NCBI GenBank assembly: GCA_021325515.1
Contig: JAJPHC010000015.1
Span: 38,651-102,650 of the forward strand
Direction: 5' to 3'
DNA from: Acidobacteriota bacterium
GTDB lineage: Bacteria > Acidobacteriota > Thermoanaerobaculia > Gp7-AA8
DNA: 64,000 nt
Part shown: piece after piece, positions 32,936-43,809 of the stretch
Numbering within the stretch: the stretch's first letter is position 1
How the letters are laid out: each line of letters opens with the position of its first letter
Notes under the pieces: model-generated
The model's database searches: none
Told to the model about the DNA's origin: nothing
Seen by the model: the letters and a program-made list of their open reading frames with translations, nothing else
Program-made: the position numbers and the translations under genes

Positions 32936-34918
32936 GAAAATCCGCATTTCTTTCAGCTCGCGGAGGCGGTCCCGGATCTCGGCAGCGCGCTCGAAGTCGA
33001 GATTCTTCGCGGCGTCTTTCATCTCTTTCGTCAGACGGCTGATCGTCTTGTCGAGGTCTTCGCCGGCCACCATCTCCAGCTTCGTCTTCGGCTTCGCGGC
33101 GCCCCAGTCGAGGTAGTCGAGATTGGACATCTTCACGAGGTCGCTGTCGATCGCCTTGATGATGCTCGCCGGCTCGATGCCATGCTCTTCGTTGTACTTC
33201 TTCTGGATCTCGCGCCGGCGGTTCGTCTCGTCGATTGCATGGCGCATGGAATCGGTGATCCGGTCCGCGTAGAGAATGGCGATGCCATTCAGGTTGCGCG
33301 CGGCGCGGCCGATCGTCTGAATGAGCGAAGTCGACGAGCGGAGAAACCCTTCCTTGTCCGCGTCGAGTACGGCGACGCAGGAGACCTCCGGCACGTCGAG
33401 TCCCTCGCGAAGCAGGTTGATGCCGATCAGCACGTCGAAGGTGCCGAGGCGGAAGTCGCGAAGAATGGCGATGCGCTCCAGCGTCTCGACATCGGAATGG
33501 AGATATTGAACCTTGATGCCGAGCTCCATCAGGTAGCGCGTCAGGTCCTCGGACATCCTCTTGGTCAGCGTGGTGACCATCACGCGCTCGCTCTTCGCGA
33601 TCCGCTCCTTGATGACGCCGATCAGATCATCGACCTGGCCCTTCACCGGGCGGATGATGATCTCCGGATCGAGCAGTCCCGTCGGCCGGATCACCTGCTC
33701 CACATAGAGACCGCCGGTCTTCTCCAGCTCGAATGCTCCGGGCGTCGCCGAGACGTAGATGATCTGATCGAGCTTCGACTCGAACTCTGTGAACGAGAGC
33801 GGGCGGTTGTCGATCGCGCTCGGGAGGCGGAATCCGTATTCGACCAGCGTCTCCTTGCGCGCGCGATCGCCGCCCCACATCGCGCGCACCTGCGGCACCG
33901 TCTGATGCGACTCGTCGATGACGAGGAGAAAGTCCTTCGGGAAATAGTCGATGAGCGTCGGCGGCGGCTCGCCCGGCTTCCGGCCGGAGAGATGGCGCGA
34001 GTAGTTCTCGATTCCGTTGCAGTAGCCCAGCTCGGCGATCATCTCCAGATCGAACAGCGTGCGCTGCGACAGCCGCTGCGCTTCGAGCAGCCTCTCGTTC
34101 GCACGCAGTTCGACGACGCGCTCGTCGAGCTCGGTGCGGATGTTCTCCATCGCCTGCAGCAGCCTCTCGCGCGGCGTTACGTAATGAGTCCTCGGGTAAA
34201 TCGCCAGACGGTCATAGGTACGGCCGCTCTGCCCCGTGATCGGATCGATGCGCGTGATCTTGTCGACCTCATCGCCGAAGAACTCGATGCGGACGGCATC
34301 GTCTTCGTAGGCCGGCCAGAGCTCGAGGATGTCTCCCCGCACGCGGAAGGTGCCGCGTCCGAGATCGTACGGAGTCCGCTCGTACTGCATCTCCGTCAGC
34401 TTGCGCAGATACTGCGTCATCGGTTTCTCGACTCCCCGCTCGAAGAAGAGGAGCATCCCGAAATAGAGATCGGGATCGCCGATGCCGTAGATGCAGGAGA
34501 CGGAGGCCACGATGATGACGTCGCGGCGCTCGAACAACGCTTTCGTCGCTGCGAGGCGAAGCTTGTCGATCTCCTCGTTCTTCGTCATCTCCTTCTCGAT
34601 GTACAGATCCGTCTGCGGGATGTACGCCTCGGGCTGGTAGTAGTCGTAGTAGGAGACGAAGTACTCGACCGCGTTCTCCGGGAAGAAGTTCTTGAACTCC
34701 TGATAGAGCTGCGCGGCGAGCGTCTTGTTGTGGCTGAGGACGAGCGTCGGCCGGTTCACGGACTCGATCACTTTGGCGATCGAGAAGGTCTTCCCCGAGC
34801 CGGTGACGCCGAGCAGAACCTGGTGCTTCTCGCCGGAGACGACACCGTCAACAAGTTGACGAATTGCCGCAGGTTGATCGCCCTGAGGCTCGAAGGGTGA
34901 AAGGAGCCGGAAGTCCAT
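32930..34918 (-). CDS. uvrB: UvrABC excinuclease subunit B
   Basis: The 662-aa helicase-like damage verifier has Walker [17 protein letters not shown] (about residues 34-49), the beta-hairpin region with [15 protein letters not shown] (about 92-106), DEAD-like [13 protein letters not shown] (about 334-346), motif [11 protein letters not shown] and a C-terminal UVR domain (about 620-655: [27 protein letters not shown]) that binds UvrC. The length is normal. It is the last gene of a leftward unit hypothetical-GNAT-uvrB with a 12-base gap to the GNAT gene. Confidence 0.96.
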   Translation of the reverse strand: MDFRLLSPFEPQGDQPAAIRQLVDGVVSGEKHQVLLGVTGSGKTFSIAKVIESVNRPTLVLSHNKTLAAQLYQEFKNFFPENAVEYFVSYYDYYQPEAYIPQTDLYIEKEMTKNEEIDKLRLAATKALFERRDVIIVASVSCIYGIGDPDLYFGMLLFFERGVEKPMTQYLRKLTEMQYERTPYDLGRGTFRVRGDILELWPAYEDDAVRIEFFGDEVDKITRIDPITGQSGRTYDRLAIYPRTHYVTPRERLLQAMENIRTELDERVVELRANERLLEAQRLSQRTLFDLEMIAELGYCNGIENYSRHLSGRKPGEPPPTLIDYFPKDFLLVIDESHQTVPQVRAMWGGDRARKETLVEYGFRLPSAIDNRPLSFTEFESKLDQIIYVSATPGAFELEKTGGLYVEQVIRPTGLLDPEIIIRPVKGQVDDLIGVIKERIAKSERVMVTTLTKRMSEDLTRYLMELGIKVQYLHSDVETLERIAILRDFRLGTFDVLIGINLLREGLDVPEVSCVAVLDADKEGFLRSSTSLIQTIGRAARNLNGIAILYADRITDSMRHAIDETNRRREIQKKYNEEHGIEPASIIKAIDSDLVKMSNLDYLDWGAAKPKTKLEMVAGEDLDKTISRLTKEMKDAAKNLDFERAAEIRDRLRELKEMRIFV

Positions 34919-34930
34919 GGGCGACCGATG

Positions 34931-35416
34931 CTACTGCAAGAGCATTTCCATCTCACGATCTGTCTGCAGATCGTTGCCGAGAAGAAACGGATGCGAGCCG
35001 CAGTCGCGGAAGCCGCACTTCACATAGAAGGCGATCGCGCGGGCGTTGTGCTCCCAGACTCCAAGCCACAAACGGCGTGCTCCGGAGGAGCGGGCCGTGT
35101 CGATCACGGCCTTCATGAGCGACTGCGCAACGCCCTGGCCGTGGCGCCGCCGGTCGACGTAGAAGCGCGTCAGTTCTACATTCGGTAGAGTCATCCGCAC
35201 CAGCGCAAACGCGAGGAGCTCTCCCTCTTCTTCGACGACCAGCGTCACGAGCCCCGGATCGGCGATCTCCAGCCGCTGCATCGCCTCGGCGTACGTCCGT
35301 TGGACATACGCGTCCATATCTTCGGCACGGTTGTGCGCTTCGAACGTCTCGCGAAATGTTCTTTCGCCCAGCGCAGCGAGAGCCGCCGCGTCATCCATCG
35401 AGGCACGCCGGATCAT
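34931..35416 (-). CDS. GNAT N-acetyltransferase
   Basis: The 161-aa protein is a single GNAT domain: IRRASMDDAAALAAL (strand 1/helix 1), LAFALVRM, ELTRFYVDRRRHGQGVAQSLMKAVIDTARSSG with the acetyl-CoA loop RRRHGQGVA (about residues 86-94) and LGVWEHNARAIAFYVKCGFRDCG (about 117-139). The layout resembles spermidine/ribosomal-protein-type acetyltransferases; the substrate is unknown. Its start overlaps the stop of the upstream hypothetical gene (ATGA). Confidence 0.85.
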   Translation of the reverse strand: MIRRASMDDAAALAALGERTFRETFEAHNRAEDMDAYVQRTYAEAMQRLEIADPGLVTLVVEEEGELLAFALVRMTLPNVELTRFYVDRRRHGQGVAQSLMKAVIDTARSSGARRLWLGVWEHNARAIAFYVKCGFRDCGSHPFLLGNDLQTDREMEMLLQ

Positions 35417-35856
35417 GGATGCGTATTGATCGCGTGGATGCGCTGCGTCAGATCGGTCAGCTCCGCGCTCGTGACGCGATGGTCGCTCGTCGCCTTCAGC
35501 ATCGACTGGATCACCGGCAGAAGAGCATCGCCCTTGATCTTCTGCGCTTTGACCTGTTGGCGCAGAGTCGTGAGCTCCGCGACGAAATTGGTTTTTTGCG
35601 CGGGCGTCACCTGCGCGTCCGTCTGGGAGATCAGCTCACTCTGCAGCGTCTCGAACCAGAGATCGACGAGCTTGCCCGCGCGGCCGCTTCCGACGAATGC
35701 GCCTCCCGCGAAGAGCACGATCAGAATGAGGAGAGCCAGCGCGCCGCAACCCATCGTGAGCCAGCGCGGGACGATGCGTTCCGCTTCGGTTCGCGGCTGG
35801 CTGTAGTAATCGGCTGGCAGGCGGCTGCCTGGCGTGTCAGGCGTCAGGTCGGACAA
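35413..35856 (-). CDS. hypothetical protein with one membrane helix
   Basis: The 147-aa protein has a cytoplasmic N-terminus (about 30 residues), one transmembrane helix (LTMGCGALALLILIVLFAGGAFVGS, about 33-57) and a helical extracytoplasmic part (about 65-147). It begins at TTG 35856 with GAGG 5 bases upstream; no better start exists before the helix. No family is recognised. It is translationally coupled to the GNAT gene. Confidence 0.65.
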   Translation of the reverse strand: MSDLTPDTPGSRLPADYYSQPRTEAERIVPRWLTMGCGALALLILIVLFAGGAFVGSGRAGKLVDLWFETLQSELISQTDAQVTPAQKTNFVAELTTLRQQVKAQKIKGDALLPVIQSMLKATSDHRVTSAELTDLTQRIHAINTHP

Positions 35857-35880
35857 AGTATCCTCGCGGCGAGCGCGGAG

Positions 35881-35890
35881 AATGTATCAT
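35881..35890. promoter_or_regulatory. overlapping divergent -10 elements
   Basis: Plus-strand TATCAT (35885-35890) faces the response regulator and minus-strand TACATT (35886-35881) faces the hypothetical-GNAT-uvrB unit. They share TA at 35885-35886. Unlike the other overlapping pairs, both genes here have short leaders with a purine-rich ribosome site. Confidence 0.4.
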
Positions 35891-35943
35891 GGCGAGCGCT
35901 GGCCGCTCCGAGGTGGCCGCTCAAGGAAGGAAGTCAAAGCCCG

Positions 35944-36324
35944 ATGCCGCCGCTGTCGAAAGTGACGGTCCTGATCCTCGATGACAACCCGCTGGTACTG
36001 AAGCTCGGACGTGCATTGCTCGAGCGAGAGGGTTGTACTGTGCTGACTGCCTCGAGCTGGATCGAGTTCAATCACGTTCTTGCCGGCAACACGCCGGACA
36101 TCATCTTTCTGGACGTGAACCTGCCCAGCATCAAGGGCAATCGCCTGTCCGAGGTTCTCAAGTCCCAGTCGAATAAGAAGGACATCCCGATTGTCCTCAT
36201 CTCCGACCTTCCGGAAAAATCGCTCGAAGAGATGTTCCCGAGCTCCGGCGCGAACGCGTGGATGCGCAAGCCGCTCACCCGCGACAAGATGATCGACATG
36301 ATCACGAAATACGTAACGGCGTAG
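35944..36324 (+). CDS. single-domain response regulator
   Basis: The 126-aa protein is a bare receiver domain: acidic pair LILDDN (about residues 10-15), phospho-acceptor Asp in IIFLDVNLPSIKGN (about 51-64), switch Ser in IVLISDLPE (about 82-90) and Lys in WMRKPLTRDKM (about 105-115). Without an output domain it may act by protein contact, as CheY- or DivK-like proteins do. AAGGAAGGAAG lies 12-14 bases before ATG 35944. Its cognate kinase could be one of the histidine kinases at 39341 or 48385. Confidence 0.85.
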   Translation: MPPLSKVTVLILDDNPLVLKLGRALLEREGCTVLTASSWIEFNHVLAGNTPDIIFLDVNLPSIKGNRLSEVLKSQSNKKDIPIVLISDLPEKSLEEMFPSSGANAWMRKPLTRDKMIDMITKYVTA

Positions 36325-36335
36325 TTGCGTAGTTC

Positions 36336-36429
36336 ATCCCGAGCGAAGCGAGGGATCAGCGGCGACACCGATTGGAATCGCTCCGAAGATCTCCCGGTGC
36401 CGTCGTTGATCCCTCGCTGCGCTCGGGAT
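36336..36429. repeat. ATCCCTCGC palindrome between convergent genes
   Basis: 23-base arms (36336-36358 and 36407-36429) are complementary with a single mismatch and read ATCCCGAGCG(A/C)AGCGAGGGATCA. A second inner pair (GCGACACCG / CGGTGCCGTC) extends the structure. It lies between the response regulator and the PBP gene and probably terminates both transcripts. Confidence 0.8.
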
Positions 36430-36434
36430 AGACC

Positions 36435-38918
36435 TTAAGGATTCGGCTTCTCCACGTCGGGCGCGGGTGACTCCGCGCCCTCGCCCGATTGCGCCGATGC
36501 ATCGTTCGCCGCTGCCACCGGCTCCGACTCCTTCGGCTGATAGAACGGGCGTTGCAGGTAGTACGGCAGTTTGCTCACAGCCACCGTTGCACCGCTGCAG
36601 TCCTTGTCCGGCTCCTGTCCCGCGATGAATGCCTCGGTGATCACCTTTCCGCAGGGACCTGCGCCGCGCCTTCCGCTCTGCAGGTCCATCGGCACCATCA
36701 CGATGCCCGGCGGCACATCGAACTCCGGCCGGGGCGTGCGGAGCTTCATCGCATCGATCTGCTTGAAGATATCCATCCAGATCGGCAGCGCGACCGCTGC
36801 GCCTGTCGCTCCGCCGCCGAGGGTCCGGCTCGGATCGTCGTAGCCGACCCATACGCCGACCGTGTACTCGGGACTGAATCCGATGAACCAGGCATCGGTG
36901 TAAGCGTTCGTCGTTCCGGTCTTTCCTGCGAGCGGCGGCGGCAGCACGTGCGCCTCGTACGCGGTGCCGCGATCGATCGTGCCCCGCATGACATGCGTCA
37001 GCTCGAACGCGACCTGCGCGCTCGTCGCCTCCGACAACTCGGGCACCTGCTCTTCGAGCTGGCGCTCGGTCTGATCCGTGATCCTGCGGATGTAGTGCGG
37101 CTTCACATACACACCCTGGTTCACGAAGACGTTGTACGCGGCGGTCATCTCGATCGGTGAGATTCCGGCAGCGCCCAGTGCGAGCGACGGATACCGCTCG
37201 AGCTGCGATGTCACTCCGCAGCGACGCGCAAAGTCGATGACCTTGTCGCCGCCGATCATCATGTAGGTCTTCACGGCCGGCACGTTGATCGACAGCTCCA
37301 GCGCGCGCTGAATCGTGACAATGCCGGCGTACTTGCCGTAGTAGTTCTTCGGCGCGTAGATCTGGTTGCCGACGGGAATCGCGACCGGCGCATCGAACAG
37401 CGTGTCGGCAGGGGTCAGCCCCTTTTCGAATGCCGCGCCGTACACGAACGGCTTGAATGACGATCCCGTCTGGCGCCGCGACTGAATCGCGCGATTGAAC
37501 TTCGAGAGCTGGAAGTCGTAACCGCCGACGAGCGCGCGCACCTCGCCCGTCTTGACGTCGAGAATCACGACCGCACCCTGGACCTGCGGCATCTGATCGA
37601 GGACCCACGTCTTCTTGTGGCTCTTCTGATCCTCATCGAGACGGACGGAGATGATGTCGCCCACGCGCAGCACGCCGGCCATCGTCTTCCTGCTCGTCCA
37701 GAGATACGCCGCCGGCGGCAGCGTGAGCGTTTCTTTGTTCAGGCGCACGCCGACGTTCTGCTGATCGACCTGAACGACGACTGCCGGATAGAGCTTGTCC
37801 GTCACATACGGTTCATTCGACCACTGCGGATCGCGATAGGTCAGCGGATCGATGCCTTCGCTCACCAGATTGCGCGCCGGCTTGCGGAATCCGCGACGAT
37901 GATCGAACGTGCGCAGCCCGCGCTGCAGCGCCATCTCCGCGGCTTGCTGCATCCGGAAGTCGAGCGTCGAATAAACCTTCAGCCCCTTCTGATAGAGATT
38001 CTCGACGCCGTACTGCGGCGCATGTTCGATGTACTGCCGGATCTCCTCGGAGAAGTACGCGCCGACGCGCGGTGCTTCCTCCTTGAAGGTTCCGAGCACG
38101 ATCGGCGTGTTCAGCGCCTGCTGCAATACGCTCTTGTCCTTGATGTAGTGCTCTTCATACATGCGGCGCAGCACGTGATTGCGCCGCTCGAGCGCGCGGT
38201 CGGGATGCGTGATCGGGCTGTCGTGCATGGGCGTGCGCGCGAGTCCCGAGATCATCGCCGCCTCCGGCAGCGTCAGATCCTTCGCATGTTTGCCGAAGTA
38301 GAGCCGCGACGCTGACTCGACTCCATACGCGCCATGTCCGAGATAAACCTGATTGGCGTAGAGCTCGAAGATCTGCGCCTTGGTGAAGTTCTTCTCGATG
38401 TCGATCGCGAGGAAGGCCTCATTCAGCTTGCGGCGGAAGCTCTTCTCCGGCGTGAGGAAGACCTGCTTCGCGAGCTGCTGCGTGAGCGTCGACGCACCTT
38501 CGACTTTTTTTCCGGCGATCAGATCTTTCACGCCGGCGCGCAGAATCGCCTTCGGATTGATGCCGCCGTGATGCTCGAAGTCGGCATCCTCCGTCGCCAG
38601 AATTCCCATGTAGAGCCAGGGCGACATGTCCTTCTTGCTGACGACGATGCGCCGCTGAATCGAGTATTCGGCGAAGGGAACGTTGTTGCGATCGTAGATG
38701 CGGGTGATGATCGCCGGCTGATAGTCCTCGAGGCGCTTCACCATCGGGACGCGGATGGCGCGCGCGAACAGGAATCCGGCCGGCACGCCGAGGGCGATCG
38801 CCACGAAGAGAATCAGAAGACGTGATTTGCGCCGGTTGGGCTGCGGCGCGGGAGTGAGCTCGTGTTCCACGCGGTAATCGTACGTCATCGGAGCGCGGGC
38901 GAGACGGCTGAGCTCCAC
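36435..38918 (-). CDS. class A penicillin-binding protein (PBP1A-type)
   Basis: The 827-aa bifunctional peptidoglycan synthase has one N-terminal membrane helix (about residues 32-52). Its GT51 glycosyltransferase domain (about 75-250) shows ATEDADFEHHGGINPKAILRA, with the catalytic Glu and Asp-Phe motif, and GASTLTQQLAKQVF. The transpeptidase domain has SxxK in TGSSFKPFVYG (about 493-503) and KTGT in LAGKTGTTNAY (about 665-675). GTG 38918 is chosen because a TAGTGT -10 lies 7 bases upstream; ATG 38888 would remove ten residues. It shares its promoter with the divergent gene at 38937. Confidence 0.93.
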   Translation of the reverse strand: MELSRLARAPMTYDYRVEHELTPAPQPNRRKSRLLILFVAIALGVPAGFLFARAIRVPMVKRLEDYQPAIITRIYDRNNVPFAEYSIQRRIVVSKKDMSPWLYMGILATEDADFEHHGGINPKAILRAGVKDLIAGKKVEGASTLTQQLAKQVFLTPEKSFRRKLNEAFLAIDIEKNFTKAQIFELYANQVYLGHGAYGVESASRLYFGKHAKDLTLPEAAMISGLARTPMHDSPITHPDRALERRNHVLRRMYEEHYIKDKSVLQQALNTPIVLGTFKEEAPRVGAYFSEEIRQYIEHAPQYGVENLYQKGLKVYSTLDFRMQQAAEMALQRGLRTFDHRRGFRKPARNLVSEGIDPLTYRDPQWSNEPYVTDKLYPAVVVQVDQQNVGVRLNKETLTLPPAAYLWTSRKTMAGVLRVGDIISVRLDEDQKSHKKTWVLDQMPQVQGAVVILDVKTGEVRALVGGYDFQLSKFNRAIQSRRQTGSSFKPFVYGAAFEKGLTPADTLFDAPVAIPVGNQIYAPKNYYGKYAGIVTIQRALELSINVPAVKTYMMIGGDKVIDFARRCGVTSQLERYPSLALGAAGISPIEMTAAYNVFVNQGVYVKPHYIRRITDQTERQLEEQVPELSEATSAQVAFELTHVMRGTIDRGTAYEAHVLPPPLAGKTGTTNAYTDAWFIGFSPEYTVGVWVGYDDPSRTLGGGATGAAVALPIWMDIFKQIDAMKLRTPRPEFDVPPGIVMVPMDLQSGRRGAGPCGKVITEAFIAGQEPDKDCSGATVAVSKLPYYLQRPFYQPKESEPVAAANDASAQSGEGAESPAPDVEKPNP

Positions 38919-38924
38919 CTCAAC

Positions 38925-38931
38925 TACACTA
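38925..38931. promoter_or_regulatory. shared symmetric -10 for two divergent leaderless genes
   Basis: The sequence CTACACTAG reads TACACT on the plus strand (38925-38930), exactly 6 bases before ATG 38937. It reads TAGTGT on the minus strand (38931-38926), 7 bases before GTG 38918. The two start codons are only 18 bases apart and the hexamers overlap by five bases. Confidence 0.55.
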
Positions 38932-38936
38932 GCCGC

Positions 38937-39344
38937 ATGTCAACGGCCCCGGTGGCGTCTCCAAAGCCTGAGTGGAGTCGTCTGGTGGCGGATTCACTCA
39001 GGCAGAACGGTGTCTGGCACACCTGGTACAAGCTCGCCGAAGCGCGCCAGGCATATCCGGACGATCTCACTTTGCGCGGATACTGCGAGATCGTCCGCAA
39101 CGAGATCGTGCGCCAGCTTCTCCAAAGTCCAAAAGGACTGCAGTCCATCCCGCGCCTGAGTCCGGAGTTCCTGACGAATTTCGATCGCTTCAACCTCAAC
39201 GCACAGGAAGGCTACCTCGTGTCATTGATCGACGGACGCCTCGATCTGCAAAAGCTCGTACTTCTCTCCCCGTTTGATCAGTTCACGACCTTGTTCGTTC
39301 TCGCGAAGCTCGCGTATGAACGAGCCATTACGGTGCCGCAATGA
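38937..39344 (+). CDS. hypothetical protein coupled to a sensor kinase
   Basis: The 135-aa soluble protein ends with FNLNAQEGYLVSLIDGRLDLQKLVLLSPFDQFTTLFVLAKLAYERAI, which resembles the small winged-helix module found after DUF4388 domains (GYLxSLIDGxxDxxxLxxLSxF). The N-terminal 80 residues are unassigned. It overlaps the following histidine kinase gene by 4 bases, so the two are likely one signalling unit. ATG 38937 is set by the TACACT -10. Confidence 0.75.
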   Translation: MSTAPVASPKPEWSRLVADSLRQNGVWHTWYKLAEARQAYPDDLTLRGYCEIVRNEIVRQLLQSPKGLQSIPRLSPEFLTNFDRFNLNAQEGYLVSLIDGRLDLQKLVLLSPFDQFTTLFVLAKLAYERAITVPQ

Positions 39345-40375
39345 GTGACCGCTACGCGATTGCCGAAAAGCTGAACGTTCCGCTCGCCATCGTCGGCGAG
39401 GCGGGTGAAGTGAAGTGGACGAACGACGCCTTCGACGAGACGTTCGGCGACGATGCCACGCATTGGCTGAAGGAGGCCGCGCGCGCCGTCGCCGGCGAGG
39501 CCGGCTGGCTTCACGGCTTCTTCCTCGATGCCGATGAGCATCGCTCCATGGATGTCGAGATCGAAGGACGCACGTATCGCGTCGACCGCGTCGGCAATCC
39601 GTCGGACTTCGAACCGAATGCGGTCGCCCTCTCGTTCGAGGACGTCACGCGGCAGCGCGAGATGGAGCAGGCCAAGTCCGACTTCACCTCGATGATCGTT
39701 CACGATCTGCGCGGCCCTCTCTCCGGCATTCAGGGCACGCTGGAGTTCGTGCTCGCGCAGGAAGGCAACCGCCTCGATGCGATGTACACCGACCTCCTGC
39801 AGGAAGCGCAGCGGGAGTCGGAGCGGATGATGAATCTCATCAACGAGCTGCTCGACTTCTCGAAGATTCAGTCGGGCAACTTCACCGTCGAAGGCGAGCC
39901 GGTTCGCGTCGCCGGCGTGCTCAAACGCGCCGTACGCTCGCTGCAATCGGTCGCCTCGCGCGACGAGATCTTCCTCCTCAATGCACACGGCCGCGACGTG
40001 CCGCAGATCATCGGCAGTGTCGAGAAGCTCACGCAGGCGATCATCAATCTGATCTCGAACTCGCTGAAGTTCACTCCGAAGCGCGGCCTGATCAGCGTCG
40101 GCGCTCAGATCGTCCGCGCGGGCGAACTGCCCGAGGCGATCGTCATCACCGTGACCGACAGCGGGATGGGCATCAAGGCGCAGGAGCTTCAGCAGGTGTG
40201 GGAGAAGTACAAACAGAGCGGTAACAAGTCTCTGCGCGGCGGCGGCGGCACCGGCCTCGGCCTCTACATCGTGAAGCAGATCGTGGAGGCCCACGGCGGC
40301 GAAGTGAGCGTCGCCTCGATCGAAGGCGTCGGCACGAGCATGGTGCTCAAGCTGCCAGTGAAGAGAGCAGCGTAA
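39341..40375 (+). CDS. PAS-domain sensor histidine kinase
   Basis: The 344-aa kinase has an N-terminal PAS-like domain (about residues 5-105: LAIVGEAGEVKWTNDAFDETFG), the phospho-acceptor His in SMIVHDLRGPLSGIQG (about 117-132) and an ATPase domain with N-box INLISNSLKFTP (about 232-243), G1 VTDSGMGI (about 269-276) and G2 GGTGLGLYIVKQIVEAHGG (about 301-319). No membrane segments, so it senses in the cytoplasm. Its start overlaps the preceding gene (ATGA). No partner regulator is adjacent. Confidence 0.9.
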   Translation: MSDRYAIAEKLNVPLAIVGEAGEVKWTNDAFDETFGDDATHWLKEAARAVAGEAGWLHGFFLDADEHRSMDVEIEGRTYRVDRVGNPSDFEPNAVALSFEDVTRQREMEQAKSDFTSMIVHDLRGPLSGIQGTLEFVLAQEGNRLDAMYTDLLQEAQRESERMMNLINELLDFSKIQSGNFTVEGEPVRVAGVLKRAVRSLQSVASRDEIFLLNAHGRDVPQIIGSVEKLTQAIINLISNSLKFTPKRGLISVGAQIVRAGELPEAIVITVTDSGMGIKAQELQQVWEKYKQSGNKSLRGGGGTGLGLYIVKQIVEAHGGEVSVASIEGVGTSMVLKLPVKRAA

Positions 40376-40460
40376 TGGGAGAATAGGACCTATGGGACCT
40401 ATAGGACCTATGGGTAGCCACCTATAGGTCCCATAGGTCCTATAGGTCCCATTCTCCCAT
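40375..40460. repeat. GGACCTAT-phrase palindrome spanning two convergent stop codons
   Basis: Arms of about 40 bases consist of the same alternating ATGGGACCT/ATAGGACCT phrases as at 20554, bounded on both sides by ATGGGAGAAT. The element fills the whole gap between the histidine kinase and aroB. The last A of the kinase TAA is its first base, and the T of the aroB TGA is its last base. Confidence 0.85.
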
Positions 40461-41481
40461 CACCCCAATGCTGCTTCGATTCCTGCTGCGATCTCTGCTT
40501 CGCTGATCCCCTCGACGATGTCGCACGTCCCGATGCCTGTCGGCAGCACCATCACGCGCATCGAGCCGGTGTTCTTCTTGTCGTGCTCCGTCGCGGCGAG
40601 GATCGCAGCGCGATCGATGTCAGCGGGAACGGGCGCCGGCTCCCACGCGCGGATCGTCCTGTCGATTCGCGTGCGATCGCGGTCGCTCAAGAGGCCTCGC
40701 CTCACGGCGATCTCATTCGCGCCGATCATTCCCCAGCCGACGGCCTCTCCGTGCGTGATGCCCTGATACTGCATCGCCGCTTCGATGCCGTGCGCGATCG
40801 TGTGGCCGTAGTTCAGCAGACGGCGCAGATCCTTCTCTCGCTCGTCCGAATCGACGATCGCCGTCTTCACACGCACGGCGCGCTCGATGATCTGATCGAT
40901 CGCATCGCGATGCTGTTCGAACAGCTCGAACAACGCCGCGTCGCCGAGCACGCCGCCCTTCAGCGCTTCGAACATGCCGCTGCGGAGCTCACGATCCGGC
41001 AGCGAGCGCAGCACATCCGGATCGACAACCACTGCGCGAGGCGGATGGAACGCGCCGATCAGGTTCTTTCCCTTCGGATGATTCACGCCGACTTTTCCGC
41101 CGTACGCGCTGTCGACCTGCGCGAGCAGCGTCGTCGGCACCTGCACGAGGTCGATGCCGCGCAGAAACATCGCCGCCGCGAACCCTGCCGTGTCGCCCAC
41201 CACGCCGCCACCGACCGCGACCACCATCGAGTCCCGCTTCGCGTTGTGCTCCAGCAGTTCCGTCACGATCCGCTCGGCGGTGGCCAGCGTCTTGTTCGCT
41301 TCCCCGTCGTCCATCGTGATCACGGTGGCAGGCGGATCGAAGGAACGCGCGACACGCTCGCCGAGCTCGCACAATGCGGTCGCGGTCACCACGAACACGC
41401 GGCCACGCGGCGACACGAGCTGCCCGACGCGATTCAGCGAACCGCGCGACAGGTGGATCGGATACCTCCTGGTCGAGATGA

Positions 41482-41485
<4 letters not shown>
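40460..41485 (-). CDS. aroB: 3-dehydroquinate synthase
   Basis: The 341-aa enzyme converts DAHP to 3-dehydroquinate in the shikimate pathway. NAD-binding AVGGGVVGDTAGFAAAMFLRGIDLVQVPTTLLAQVDSAYGGKVGVNHPKGKNLIGAFHPP (about residues 90-150, read in parts) and metal ligands in LLNYGHTIAHGIE and ITHGEAVGWGM (about 225-255) are typical. It overlaps aspS by 4 bases and is the last gene of the unit. Confidence 0.95.
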
Positions 41486-43232
<1,747 letters not shown>

Positions 43233-43236
<4 letters not shown>

Positions 43237-43745
43237 GGTCTGAGGTACTTTTCCTTGTAGTCGATGTAGTTGCGCCACGACCCTTCGAGCCGTGCCAGCT
43301 CTTGTTCGGTCAATGGGCGCTTCTCTTTGGCCGGCACACCGGCGACGAGCGTGCGGGGCGCGACACGCATCCCCTCCCCTACGACCGCGCCCGCCGCGAC
43401 GAGAGCACACTCGCCGATGACAGCACCGTCGAGCACGCGCGCCCCCATCCCGATCAGCGCGCCGCGCTTGATGGTGCATCCGTGCACGATCGCCCCATGC
43501 CCGATCGTCACCTCCTCGGCGATGATCGTGGGGTGCGTGTCGTGCGTGACGTGCAGCACGCAGTTGTCCTGGATGTTGGTGCGCGAACCGATGCGGATGT
43601 GATTCACATCGCCGCGAATGACGGTGCCGAACCAGATCGAGCAGTCGTTGCCGATCTCGACATCGCCGATGATGGTCGCATTCTCCGCGACGAAGACGCC
43701 TTGTCCGAGGCGGGGATTCCGGCCGCCATATGGGAGGACGATCAT
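43233..43745 (-). CDS. gamma-carbonic-anhydrase-like hexapeptide-repeat protein
   Basis: The 170-aa protein forms a left-handed beta-helix (repeats from about residue 18 to 135: VFVAENATIIGDVEIGNDCSIWFGTVIRGDVNHIRIG). The metal ligands are in NCVLHVTHDTHPTIIA and VTIGHGAIVHGCTI (about 63-95), matching the YrdA/PaaY-type gamma-carbonic-anhydrase family. True anhydrase activity is uncertain because many members lack it. ATG 43745 sits 8 bases after a TAAAGT hexamer; it overlaps aspS. Confidence 0.85.
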
Positions 43746-43753
43746 GGCCGGCG

Positions 43754-43759
43754 ACTTTA
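43754..43759 (-). promoter_or_regulatory. -10 element of the gamma-CA-aspS-aroB unit
   Basis: TAAAGT on the minus strand lies 8 bases before ATG 43745. No Shine-Dalgarno sequence precedes the start. Confidence 0.4.
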
Positions 43760-43767
43760 GCATGTAC

Positions 43768-43786
43768 GACAACTCCCAGGTTGTCC
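43768..43786. repeat. GACAAC hairpin between divergent promoters
   Basis: GACAAC and GTTGTC arms with a short loop (CTCCCAGGTTGTC) resemble the GACAACC elements at 8584 and 16073. Here it sits between two divergent promoters rather than at a gene end, so a regulatory role is possible. Confidence 0.4.
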
Positions 43787-43796
43787 GCGCGGTGCG

Positions 43797-43802
43797 TACA
43801 AT
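43797..43802 (+). promoter_or_regulatory. -10 element of the TMEM175-like gene
   Basis: TACAAT lies 7 bases before ATG 43810, with no Shine-Dalgarno sequence. Confidence 0.45.
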
Positions 43803-43809
43803 CCGCACC

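Noticed and set aside
43237..43479. N-terminal extension of aspS
   Set aside because: It is antisense to the hexapeptide protein and lies before the conserved MTRHFAGTLR start, which has an ATGA overlap.
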